A stretch of DNA of 7,436 nucleotides. Origin: Smithellaceae bacterium. GTDB lineage: Bacteria > Desulfobacterota > Syntrophia > Syntrophales > Smithellaceae. This document shows, piece after piece, positions 1-5,963 of the stretch. Every line of letters starts with the position of its first letter. Within the stretch, counting starts at the first letter, position 1. A model generated the notes under the pieces. That model made no database searches, was not told where the DNA came from, and saw nothing but the letters and a program-made list of their open reading frames with translations. Location: contig JAQVLL010000090.1 in NCBI GenBank assembly GCA_028704195.1, positions 1-7,436 on the forward strand, read 5' to 3'. Position numbers and translations under genes: made by a program.

Positions 1-2
1 AG

Positions 3-47
3 TTTCGGAACAGCGGCTCACGCGTGAGCGCAACGTTATCATTTTAA
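3..47 (+). CDS. possible C-terminal end of an outer-membrane beta-barrel protein (partial)
   Basis: An open frame enters from the left edge and stops at TAA 45-47, giving a 14-residue tail that ends RVSATLSF. The last residue is Phe, and hydrophobic residues alternate at -1 (F), -3 (L), -5 (A) and -7 (V). This is the pattern of the C-terminal beta-strand of outer-membrane proteins that the BAM machinery recognises. The frame is far too short for a family call. The other two plus frames are also briefly open here, so this rests only on the tail pattern. If real, the gene is convergent with prfA, with about 110 bp between the two stop codons, and this would support a Gram-negative host. Confidence 0.3.
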   Translation, partial: FRNSGSRVSATLSF

Positions 48-160
48 CGGTTGTCTGTTTACCACATGTTTGTCTCTGGTAAAAGCAAAATCTTGGATCA
101 GGGTATCTGTGATGTCATGATATCATCAATAATTGATCAGGAATTTCCTGTGGCCGCCTT

Positions 161-1237
161 CTAGCCCTGTTTGTTAAGCAATTGGGCCTGATAATGCGAG
201 GCGAGCGCATCGATCATGGCGCCGATGTTGCCATTGATGAAATTGTCAAGATCATAGCGGGTCAGATTGATCCGGTGATCGGTGATTCGGCCCTGCGGGA
301 AATTGTAAGTACGGATGCGTTCGGATCGGTCGCCTGTACCTACCTGGTTTTTTCGCGTCTGTGCCTGTTCGTCATTCTGCTTCTGGATCATGGCGTCGAG
401 CAGCCGCGCACGTAAAACCTTCATGGCCTTGACCTTGTTTTTGAGCTGTGATTTTTCATCCTGGCAGGTGACAACCAGGCCGGTCGGCAAATGGGTGATG
501 CGCACGGCGGAATCGGTTGTATTGACGCTCTGTCCTCCGTGGCCGGTTGACCGGTAAACATCAATGCGCAGTTCGTTTTGGTCGATGGTCAATTCCACGT
601 CTTCCACTTCCGGCATGATGGCGACGGTAACCGCCGATGTATGGATGCGACCCTGTGCTTCGGTCACGGGAACGCGCTGGACGCGATGCGTTCCGCTTTC
701 GTATTTCAAGCGGCTGTATGCGCCCCGGCCTTCGATCTGGGCGATGATTTCCTTGAATCCACCCATACCGCCGGCCGGTGATGAACTGACAATTTCCACC
801 CGCCACCCCTGGGATTCGGCATAGCGGGCGTACATGCGGAATAAATCACCCACAAATAAACCGGCTTCATCACCGCCGGTACCCGCCCGGATTTCCAAAA
901 AGACGTTTTTGTCATCATTAGGATCTTTGGGCAGAAGCAGAATTTTAATTTTTTCTTCCAGATCAGCCTGTTCCTTCTGCAGGACCGGTATTTCTTCCCT
1001 GGCCATTTCCCGGATCTCTTCGTCATTTTCCGACAGCATCTCCCGGTTTTCCGCGATTCGCACCCTGATCTTTTCATACCGGCGGATGGTTTCCACCAGT
1101 TGAGTTAAATCCGAGTGTTCTTTGGCATATTTTTGATATAACCCCTGCTTGGAAGCCACCTGGGCGTCGCTGAGCAATCCTTCAAGTTCCTGGTAGCGGA
1201 GCTCAATATCGCGAAGTTTGTTGAGTAAAGTATCCAT
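161..1237 (-). CDS. prfA: peptide chain release factor 1 (RF1)
   Basis: RF1 recognises UAA and UAG in the ribosomal A site and triggers hydrolysis of peptidyl-tRNA. The 358-residue length matches the family. The N-terminal part is a charged helical domain, followed by the PCRF core with LLPKDPNDDKN and IRAGTGGDEAGLF. The codon-recognition tripeptide is P190-V191-T192, the PxT form of RF1 rather than the SPF form of RF2. The catalytic GGQ loop is G234-G235-Q236 within TGHGGQSVNTTDSAVRI. Downstream are TYNFPQGRITDHRINLT and a normal C terminus. The start is ATG with only a weak AGG just upstream, but the N terminus aligns with known RF1 proteins. It is the last gene of a rho-rpmE-prfA series. 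The gap of 162 bp to rpmE contains a long hairpin, so prfA may be attenuated or separately transcribed. PrmC normally methylates the GGQ glutamine, but prmC is not the next gene here. Confidence 0.98.
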   Translation of the reverse strand: MDTLLNKLRDIELRYQELEGLLSDAQVASKQGLYQKYAKEHSDLTQLVETIRRYEKIRVRIAENREMLSENDEEIREMAREEIPVLQKEQADLEEKIKILLLPKDPNDDKNVFLEIRAGTGGDEAGLFVGDLFRMYARYAESQGWRVEIVSSSPAGGMGGFKEIIAQIEGRGAYSRLKYESGTHRVQRVPVTEAQGRIHTSAVTVAIMPEVEDVELTIDQNELRIDVYRSTGHGGQSVNTTDSAVRITHLPTGLVVTCQDEKSQLKNKVKAMKVLRARLLDAMIQKQNDEQAQTRKNQVGTGDRSERIRTYNFPQGRITDHRINLTRYDLDNFINGNIGAMIDALASHYQAQLLNKQG

Positions 1238-1286
1238 ATCCTGTGATCCGGTATATTTTCAGGGGATGTTGATTGAGGGAGTAAAA

Positions 1287-1331
1287 CGCATTTATAGCAA
1301 TTCTCTTTATGAGAGAATTGCTATAAATGCG
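1287..1331. repeat. perfect 45-nt inverted repeat (20-bp arms, 5-nt loop) between rpmE and prfA
   Basis: The left arm 1287-1306 begins CGCATTTATAGC and the right arm 1312-1331 is its exact reverse complement, with loop TTATG at 1307-1311. All 20 pairs match. On the minus strand, the direction of both flanking genes, the stem is followed by TTTT and then ACTCCC. A weak intrinsic terminator or attenuator before prfA is therefore possible, but the T-tract is short and the stem is AT-rich in its middle. The length and perfection of the arms also fit a dispersed palindromic element or a very small MITE. No second copy occurs in this window. Confidence 0.9.
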
Positions 1332-1399
1332 GGGAATGCTGTAACTTGTTTATCATGGGGATAAAATCCAGAAGCTTGCCTGTCGCCGGCGAGTTAAGC

Positions 1400-1642
1400 C
1401 TATGCTTTTTTTGTTGTTTTCTTTGTGCTCGGAGCGTTTTCGGCTTTGGTTGCGTATTTCCTCTTGAATTTTTCCACTCGGCCTGCGGTGTCCACGAGTT
1501 TCTGTTTGCCGGTCATAAATGGATGGCAGTTGGAACAAATTTCAATTTTGATGTCTTTTTTGGTTGATTTTGTTTCAATCACATTACCGCAAACGCAAGT
1601 AATTGTTGTCTCTTTATAATCCGGGTGAATACCTTCTTTCAT
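1400..1642 (-). CDS. rpmE: 50S ribosomal protein L31, zinc-binding type
   Basis: Small protein of the large ribosomal subunit that helps bridge the two subunits. The 80 residues begin MKEGIHPDY, a typical L31 start. The four zinc ligands of the C+ type are present: C16 and C18 in CVCGN, and C36 and C39 in CSNCHPF. FMTGKQKLVDTAGRVEKF is the conserved C-terminal half. A Lys/Thr/Ala-rich tail of about 18 residues ends the protein, somewhat longer than minimal L31 forms. The ATG has a strong upstream AGGAGG at 1653-1658, 10 nt away, plus a closer AAGGAA. It lies between rho and prfA on the same strand. The zinc-dependent form is the one replaced by zinc-free L31 paralogues in some bacteria under zinc limitation, but no such paralogue or Zur site is visible here. 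Confidence 0.97.
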   Translation of the reverse strand: MKEGIHPDYKETTITCVCGNVIETKSTKKDIKIEICSNCHPFMTGKQKLVDTAGRVEKFKRKYATKAENAPSTKKTTKKA

Positions 1643-1712
1643 TTTCCTTCTTCCTCCTGAACCTTTTTGGCAAAGTTCCCTATCGTTTATAACAGATGCG
1701 GTGCATTATCCT

Positions 1713-1740
1713 ATAAATGTCAAAAATTCAAGACATTTAT
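1713..1740. repeat. short inverted repeat in the rho-rpmE gap
   Basis: Arms ATAAATGTC (1713-1721) and GACATTTAT (1732-1740) pair over 9 bp across a 10-nt loop, starting 27 nt past the rho stop codon. On the minus strand no T-tract follows the stem, so it is not a standard intrinsic terminator. It may protect the 3' end of rho mRNA or separate it from rpmE. Overlapping it on the minus strand is a poor promoter-like arrangement (TTGAAT, 17 nt, TAATGC), which could give rpmE some transcription of its own. The stem is mostly A-T, so chance remains possible. Confidence 0.4.
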
Positions 1741-1767
1741 TCAAGGGGACGATCCGTCTTTATCCAA

Positions 1768-3015
1768 CTACGAATTCATGGACTCCAGAAATTCCTTGTT
1801 GGTTTCCGTTTTTCTGATCTTGCCAATGATGAATTCCATTGCATCGACCGGATTCATTTCCTGCAGCAGGCGGCGCAGAATCCAGACGCGGTTGAGATTG
1901 GCTTTGGGGATCAGCAGTTCTTCTTTTCTTGTTCCCGACCGGATTAGATCAAAGGCGGGGAATATACGGCGGTCGGCGATGCGGCGATCCAGATGCAGTT
2001 CCATATTGCCGGTGCCCTTGAATTCTTCAAAAATAACTTCGTCCATGCGGCTGCCGGTATCAATCAGGGCAGTGGAGATAATGGTCAAACTGCCGCCATT
2101 TTCTATGTTGCGGGCTGCGCCGAAAAAGCGTTTGGGCTTGTGCAGAGCGTTAGAGTCAACACCGCCGGAAAGGACTTTTCCGGAAGGCGGTACCACTGTA
2201 TTGTAGGCGCGCGCCAGACGGGTAATCGAATCGAGCAGGATGACGACATCTTTTTTGTGCTCGACAAGACGCTTTGCCTTTTCAATTACCATTTCGGCAA
2301 CCTGGACGTGGCGTGAAGCCGGTTCATCAAAGGTTGAGGAGATGACCTCGCCTTTAACGCTGCGCTGCATATCAGTAACTTCTTCGGGACGTTCGTCAAT
2401 CAAAAGCACCATTAAAACAACTTCTTTATGATTGGCCGTGATGCTGTGAGCGATATCCTGCAGCAAAACGGTTTTACCGGCGCGCGGCGGCGAGACGATC
2501 AGGGCGCGCTGTCCTTTTCCGATAGGTGCGAACAGGTCCAACGTTCGGGTAGAAAAATTTTCCGGGTCAAATTCCAGATTCAATTTTTCCTCTGGATAAA
2601 GAGGGGTCAGGTTGTCAAAGAGAATTTTGTCGCGGGCCTGCTCGGGGCTTTCAAAATTTACTTCATCGACTTTAAGCAGGGCGAAATATTTTTCTCCTTC
2701 TTTGGGAGGGCGGACTTCGCCGGAAATGGTATCGCCGGTTCTCAGGTTAAAGCGGCGGATCTGCGATGGCGATATGTAGATATCATCAGGACTGGGCAGA
2801 TAGTTGTAATCGACTGCGCGCAGAAAGCCAAAACCGTCCGGCAGGATTTCCAGAACGCCGGAGCCGGAGATCACGCCGTTTTGTTCCGCCTGAGTCTGCA
2901 AGATGGCGAAGATCAGATCCTGACGGCGCATGCCGCTTGCTCCCGGCACTTCAATTTCCTTGGCCAGGTTGTTGAGTTCGCTGATAGGCAGCCTTTTAAT
3001 GTCTTCGATGTTCAT
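1768..3015 (-). CDS. rho: transcription termination factor Rho
   Basis: Rho is a hexameric RNA-dependent ATPase that translocates along nascent RNA and releases RNA polymerase. At 415 residues it is close to the 419 of E. coli Rho. Residues 1-45 are the Rho N-terminal helical domain (IKRLPISELNNLAKEI). Residues about 48-120 are the OB-fold primary RNA-binding domain, with the RNP1-like GFGFLR at 61-66. The RecA-type ATPase follows: Walker A P176-P-R-A-G-K-T182, Walker B DVVILLD ending at D262, the Q-loop region LSGGVDSNAL at 282-291, the R-loop KGTGN at 333-337, and RSGTRKEELL near 359-368. R178 occupies the position of K181 in E. coli, a conservative change. There is no large insertion in the N-terminal domain, unlike actinobacterial Rho. 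The start is ATG with AAGGAAA about 6 nt upstream. It is the first gene of the cluster, with a long upstream region that could hold an autoregulatory leader. Confidence 0.98.
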   Translation of the reverse strand: MNIEDIKRLPISELNNLAKEIEVPGASGMRRQDLIFAILQTQAEQNGVISGSGVLEILPDGFGFLRAVDYNYLPSPDDIYISPSQIRRFNLRTGDTISGEVRPPKEGEKYFALLKVDEVNFESPEQARDKILFDNLTPLYPEEKLNLEFDPENFSTRTLDLFAPIGKGQRALIVSPPRAGKTVLLQDIAHSITANHKEVVLMVLLIDERPEEVTDMQRSVKGEVISSTFDEPASRHVQVAEMVIEKAKRLVEHKKDVVILLDSITRLARAYNTVVPPSGKVLSGGVDSNALHKPKRFFGAARNIENGGSLTIISTALIDTGSRMDEVIFEEFKGTGNMELHLDRRIADRRIFPAFDLIRSGTRKEELLIPKANLNRVWILRRLLQEMNPVDAMEFIIGKIRKTETNKEFLESMNS

Positions 3016-3184
3016 AGATGTTTCCTTAATTGAGATTAGTAACAGGCTCGATATCGATATGAAATGTACAATTGTAAATACTGCAATATTTTCAAGAAGT
3101 TCGAGGAGAATATTCCCGATTTTTTAAGCAGTTACGGATTTTATATCGGCTTGTTTATTTGAATCCTTGAATCGCTCCAAAAGG

Positions 3185-3204
3185 CAGGGTTGAATTGACC
3201 CCTG
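3185..3204. promoter_or_regulatory. imperfect inverted repeat overlapping the plus-strand -35, possible operator
   Basis: CAGGGT (3185-3190) and ACCCCTG (3198-3204) are inverted copies with one extra C in the right arm, around a 7-nt AT-rich centre. The element covers the proposed -35 of the rightward promoter and lies just downstream of the proposed leftward -10. An operator for the divergent pair is a reasonable reading, but no regulator is named by the sequence. Confidence 0.25.
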
Positions 3205-3218
3205 ACGAATTATACAAT
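3190..3218 (+). promoter_or_regulatory. candidate sigma-70 promoter for the helicase gene
   Basis: TTGAAT (3190-3195) and TACAAT (3213-3218) are separated by exactly 17 bp, matching the consensus at 4 of 6 and 5 of 6 positions. Transcription would start near 3225, leaving a 5' leader of about 150 nt before the helicase ATG. Long leaders are known for some cold-induced DEAD-box helicase genes, but a cold-shock role here is only inference. Confidence 0.35.
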
Positions 3219-3247
3219 AAGCTATATGAATCATTGTCAACTGTCAA
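3209..3247 (-). promoter_or_regulatory. candidate promoter for rho, with tandem TTGACA boxes
   Basis: Read on the minus strand, a perfect TATAAT (3209-3214) is preceded by TTGACA (3235-3240), and a second TTGACA lies 1 nt further upstream (3242-3247). Both hexamers are exact consensus, but the spacer to the nearer -35 is 20 bp, longer than the optimal 17. Activity is therefore uncertain. The -10 overlaps the -10 of the rightward promoter, so the two directions could compete. Confidence 0.35.
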
Positions 3248-3372
3248 GATATTTTCTTGCCGGGAAAAGCATAAAACATTAAAAAAGATCCAGAAGTTTT
3301 TCCTTGATTCCTGAAGCGCACTAAACTAAATGATATTAATAAATATTTTAATGAAGAAAGGTTTGTATCTTT

Positions 3373-4851
3373 ATGAGCCATGGAATGCCTCCCGAGGGGG
3401 TGAATGCTCCTTTATCCGATGAACCCGGGGAAATATCTATTGAAGAATTGATACCGGAACTAAAAGCGGCCTGCGGGCGTGCAAGCTGGACGAGCCTTGT
3501 ACCCGTTCAGGCCAAAGCCATCCCATACCTGCTTGCCGGACGTGATGTGATGATCCAGTCGAGAACCGGCAGCGGGAAAACGGGAGCTTATCTGCTGCCG
3601 ATTATGCAGAAAATCGATTCCCGAAAAAATGTTGACCAGGCGCTGGTTTTAGTGCCCACCCGTGAACTGGCCCTGCAGGTGTTCCGGGAAGCGCAGACGT
3701 TGACTGCGGAAACAGAGCTGCGCACGGCGGTTGTTTACGGCGGTGTCGGATACGCTGCCCAGCTGGAAGCGTTCCGGGGCGGGGCCCAGCTGGTGGTCGG
3801 CACACCGGGGCGCATTCTCGATCATCTGCTGAAAAACACACTTTCACTGGATCATCTGAAAATGTTGATTTTTGATGAGGCGGACCGGATGCTGTCCATG
3901 GGCTTTTATCCCGACATGGTTAAAATCCGCAAATATATTCCGACCGGCAAAATTGCGAGCAGTATGTTTTCCGCCACTTTCCCGCCGCAGGTCATTCGTC
4001 TGGCCAGTCAATTTTTACATGAACCCGTGTTGTTGAGTTTAAGCGGCAACGAGGTGCATATCGCTGAAAGCGAGCATATTTATTATGTTGTGCCAGGTAT
4101 GCGCAAGGAACGGTCTCTGGTGAGGATTATCGAAATTGAAAATCCCGTTTCGGCGATTATTTTCTGCAACACCAAAGATACCGTGCATTATCTGTCCGTC
4201 GTGCTGAAGCGTTTCGGGTATGACGCAGACGAGTTGAGTTCGGATCTGGCCCAGAGCGCAAGGGAAAAAGTAATGGGACGGGTGCGCCGTGGCGCTTTAC
4301 GATTTCTGGTTGCCACCGACGTTGCAGCGCGCGGTATTGATATTCCAGATTTATCGCATGTTTTTCAGTATGAGCCGCCGGAAGACCCCGAAGCTTATAT
4401 TCACCGGGCGGGCCGTACGGGAAGGATGGGGTCAAGCGGTGTGGTCATTTCGCTCGTTGCGGAAATGGAAAAGTTCAAGCTGCAAGGCATTGCCCGCTAC
4501 TACAACATCCACATGGAAGAACGTCCGTTGCCCGATGATGAAGAACTCGAAAGAGTTGTTGCCGAGCGCATTACCGCGCTTTTGGAAGCCCGCCTGCGCA
4601 GCCGCGATAATATTCAAATTGAGCGTTTGAAACGGTTTGTGCCGCTGGTGCGCCATCTGGCGCAATCTGAAGACGAGCTGGCGGTTGTCGCCATGCTGCT
4701 CGACGATTATTATCAGCAGTCCCTGCATACGCCGCCTGCTCAACCCACGGCCGATGTTCTGGACGAAGCAAGCCCGGTCCGGCCAAAACCCAGGTCCAAA
4801 CCCTCTAATGGAAGACCGAGGTCGAGAAACAGAAAACCGAGGAAACCATAG
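3373..4851 (+). CDS. DEAD-box ATP-dependent RNA helicase
   Basis: Cytoplasmic ATP-driven RNA helicase, likely acting in ribosome assembly, mRNA turnover or unfolding of cold-stabilised RNA. All core motifs are visible in order: Q-motif P44-V-Q46 in SWTSLVPVQAKAIP, motif I S63-R-T-G-S-G-K-T70, Ia P95-T-R-E-L-A100, Ib G143-T-P-G-R147, II D168-E-A-D171, III S200-A-T202, IV IIFCNT, V A314-T-D followed by VAARGID, and VI H344-R-A-G-R-T-G-R351. Motif I starts with Ser where many family members have Ala. After the core comes a mainly helical region of about 110 residues, with LAVVAMLLDDYY near its end, possibly a dimerisation segment as in CsdA-type helicases. The last 21 residues are strongly basic and rich in Pro, Arg and Lys, suiting RNA binding. 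I see no DbpA-type RRM. The start is ATG with GAAAGG 11 nt upstream. The subfamily (RhlE, CsdA or other) cannot be fixed by eye. Confidence 0.95.
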   Translation: MSHGMPPEGVNAPLSDEPGEISIEELIPELKAACGRASWTSLVPVQAKAIPYLLAGRDVMIQSRTGSGKTGAYLLPIMQKIDSRKNVDQALVLVPTRELALQVFREAQTLTAETELRTAVVYGGVGYAAQLEAFRGGAQLVVGTPGRILDHLLKNTLSLDHLKMLIFDEADRMLSMGFYPDMVKIRKYIPTGKIASSMFSATFPPQVIRLASQFLHEPVLLSLSGNEVHIAESEHIYYVVPGMRKERSLVRIIEIENPVSAIIFCNTKDTVHYLSVVLKRFGYDADELSSDLAQSAREKVMGRVRRGALRFLVATDVAARGIDIPDLSHVFQYEPPEDPEAYIHRAGRTGRMGSSGVVISLVAEMEKFKLQGIARYYNIHMEERPLPDDEELERVVAERITALLEARLRSRDNIQIERLKRFVPLVRHLAQSEDELAVVAMLLDDYYQQSLHTPPAQPTADVLDEASPVRPKPRSKPSNGRPRSRNRKPRKP

Positions 4852-4853
4852 CC

Positions 4854-5112
4854 GTGAGGATCCACAATGTTTGCTTATACCGTTTGCTGCAGACGATGAT
4901 TGGAATTTGTGTATTCCTCCGGCTTTATGCTGTGGCGAGCAATATTTAAACGGGGCAGGAGAAGGTGTTTGGCCGCGGGAGCGCCCTGCGGGCTGTGCAT
5001 GCCAACTGCGCGATACAGGGCATGGTGTTTCCGGTGTTTGACAGGGATTTGATGACGGACGGGTGAATCTGCCCGAAGAGGAGCGATGAACGGGAAGCCA
5101 TCCTGTCAATTC
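4854..5112 (+). other. degraded stretch after the helicase, probably the remains of a sensor protein N-terminal part
   Basis: No long ORF that makes sense runs through here. In one frame a GTG at 4854, with GAGG 11 nt upstream, opens a 31-codon reading frame (to TAA 4947-4949). It has a positively charged start and a hydrophobic run (MIGICVFLRLYAVAS) like a signal anchor. In the same frame, after that stop, a protein-like stretch from 4950 to 5063 includes ALRAVHANCAIQGMVFPVFD and ends at TGA 5064-5066. The frame then continues to another stop at 5121-5123. Being in one frame with stops between, it reads like a decayed coding sequence leading into the kinase remnant. I do not recognise the domain. 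No HisKA H-box was found in any frame. Confidence 0.4.
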
Positions 5113-5505
5113 ATGTGTCATGAACTGATTAAAGATTACCAGGCGGACCTGCCAAAGATTTGCCGTTGACGGCAGCCAGATGATGCAGGTTTTTGTCAAT
5201 TTGGTTGTCAACGGCATTGAAGCCGTGGAACAGAATGGAAAATTCATCATCAGGGTCAGGCAGGTAAAAATGCAGACGGTAAAGAGGCATTGGAGCTTTC
5301 TTTCAGGGATACGGGCCGCGGCATTCCGGCAGGTGAAATAGATCATATCATTGATCCATTTTACACCACGAAGGCTGTCGGCAATACCGGCCTGGGGCTT
5401 ACTATTTCCAAGGGAATTATTGACATGCACGTCGGAATCATATACGATGAAAGTGAAAATGAGAAAGGTACTAACGTTGCCATCAATCTGCCTGTAGCCA
5501 AATGA
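5113..5505 (+). pseudogene. histidine kinase remnant: ATPase domain broken by frame changes
   Basis: The C-terminal HATPase domain of a sensor histidine kinase is recognisable, but spread over two frames. From 5113 one frame reads MCHELIKDYQADLPKI and stops at 5167-5169. The +1 frame then carries AVDGSQMMQVFVNL and the N-box NLVVNGIEA (5198-5224). Near 5257-5270 the first frame resumes with GKNADGKEALELSF, the G1 box DTGRGIP (5308-5328), DPFYTTK, and the G2 box GNTGLGL (5380-5400), and ends at TGA 5503-5505. One extra base in the TTT at 5159-5161 and one missing base near 5263 would account for both switches. The last part, from TTG 5290, is an open frame of 71 codons that alone lacks the N-box. 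No phosphoacceptor histidine region remains. It lies 16 bp upstream of the response regulator and was presumably its partner. Sequencing error is the alternative, but the upstream decay argues for a true pseudogene. Confidence 0.75.
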
Positions 5506-5521
5506 TCTAGGGGGTGTTGCT

Positions 5522-5896
5522 GTGGAAAAGCCTATCCGTATTCTGGCCGTCGATGATGAAGAATCCTTTACCTTTTTCACAAAGCTCAATCTTGAAACCA
5601 ATCCAACGCATGATTTTAAAATCATAACCGCCAGCAGCGGTAAAGAAGGACTGAGACTGGCCAAAATTTACAAGCCGGACCTGATCGGGCTGGATGTCAT
5701 GATGCCCGATTTATCCGGGGCAGAGGTTGCGGAGGAACTGCTTCTGGACGACCGGACCAAAAACATCCCCATTACTTTCATTACAGCGCTGGTAAAAAAA
5801 GATTCGGGTACGGGGGGTGGACGCGAATTTATGGCCAGACCGGTAAGCAGGGAAGAACTGGTCAAACGTATTGAACCCACCCTGAATCTAAATTAG
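5522..5896 (+). CDS. single-domain response regulator (receiver only)
   Basis: A 124-residue CheY-like receiver with no output domain. It would take phosphate from a histidine kinase and act by protein contact. The acidic pocket is D11-D12 (AVDDEE). The phosphoacceptor is D58 in LIGLDVMMPDLSG, and the switch Thr is T88 in ITFITAL. The usual Lys-Pro pair after beta-5 reads R106-P107 (EFMARPVSREEL), so the invariant lysine is replaced by arginine. The chain ends soon after helix 5, and the loop after T88 carries a Gly-rich insert (SGTGGG). The start is GTG at 5522, chosen because AGGGGG (5509-5514) lies 7 nt upstream and the frame then begins KPIRILAVDDEE. The kinase remnant ends 16 bp before it and the HD-GYP gene starts 67 bp after it on the same strand, so co-transcription is likely. 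With the adjacent kinase broken, phosphate would have to come from another kinase or from small phosphodonors. Confidence 0.9.
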   Translation: MEKPIRILAVDDEESFTFFTKLNLETNPTHDFKIITASSGKEGLRLAKIYKPDLIGLDVMMPDLSGAEVAEELLLDDRTKNIPITFITALVKKDSGTGGGREFMARPVSREELVKRIEPTLNLN

Positions 5897-5963
5897 GGTT
5901 ACGGCATGTGGTTTTTCTGCCGGTTTAAACTTTTGGCACAATGCTGAACACGGAGATTTTTTC

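Larger units (their letters stand above)
3016..3372. other. 357-bp divergent intergenic region between rho and the helicase gene
   Basis: This AT-rich region has no convincing ORF. It holds back-to-back promoter-like elements near 3190-3247, listed separately. It also holds several short palindromes on the rho side: CGATATCG around 3049-3056 and TACAATTGTA at 3067-3076. AATATT sequences near 3086 and 3109 could form a weak stem in the rho leader. If the minus-strand promoter is right, the rho mRNA has a 5' leader of about 185-190 nt. The helicase side ends in a very AT-rich stretch at 3327-3352, then GAAAGG at 3356-3361, 11 nt before the ATG. I see no riboswitch fold that I can name. Confidence 0.7.

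Noticed and set aside
16..29. 14-bp perfect palindrome GCTCACGCGTGAGC
   Set aside because: It falls inside the possible coding tail at the left edge and there is no neighbouring copy. Without more sequence there is nothing to support an operator or a repeat unit.
58..83. Inverted repeat TTTACCA / TGGTAAA between the left-edge frame and prfA as a terminator
   Set aside because: The stem is 7 bp with a 12-nt loop, and no T-tract follows on either strand.
2428..3033. A 201-codon plus-strand open frame antisense to rho
   Set aside because: Every conserved Rho motif reads on the minus strand. This frame has no family signal and no separate context, so it is a shadow.
4432..5664. A 410-codon open frame on the minus strand
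   Set aside because: It lies antisense to the helicase C terminus, the kinase remnant and the start of the response regulator. Its translation is low-complexity with no domain or family pattern, while the plus strand has clear motifs across the same bases.
5902..5922. CGGCA / TGCCG hairpin after the response regulator as a terminator
   Set aside because: It has only a 5-bp stem with an 11-nt loop and no T-run, too weak to call.
5935..5950. TGGCAC upstream of the HD-GYP gene as a sigma-54 -24 element
   Set aside because: The -12 GC at the required spacing is missing: after TGGCAC and 5 nt the sequence reads TGAAC.
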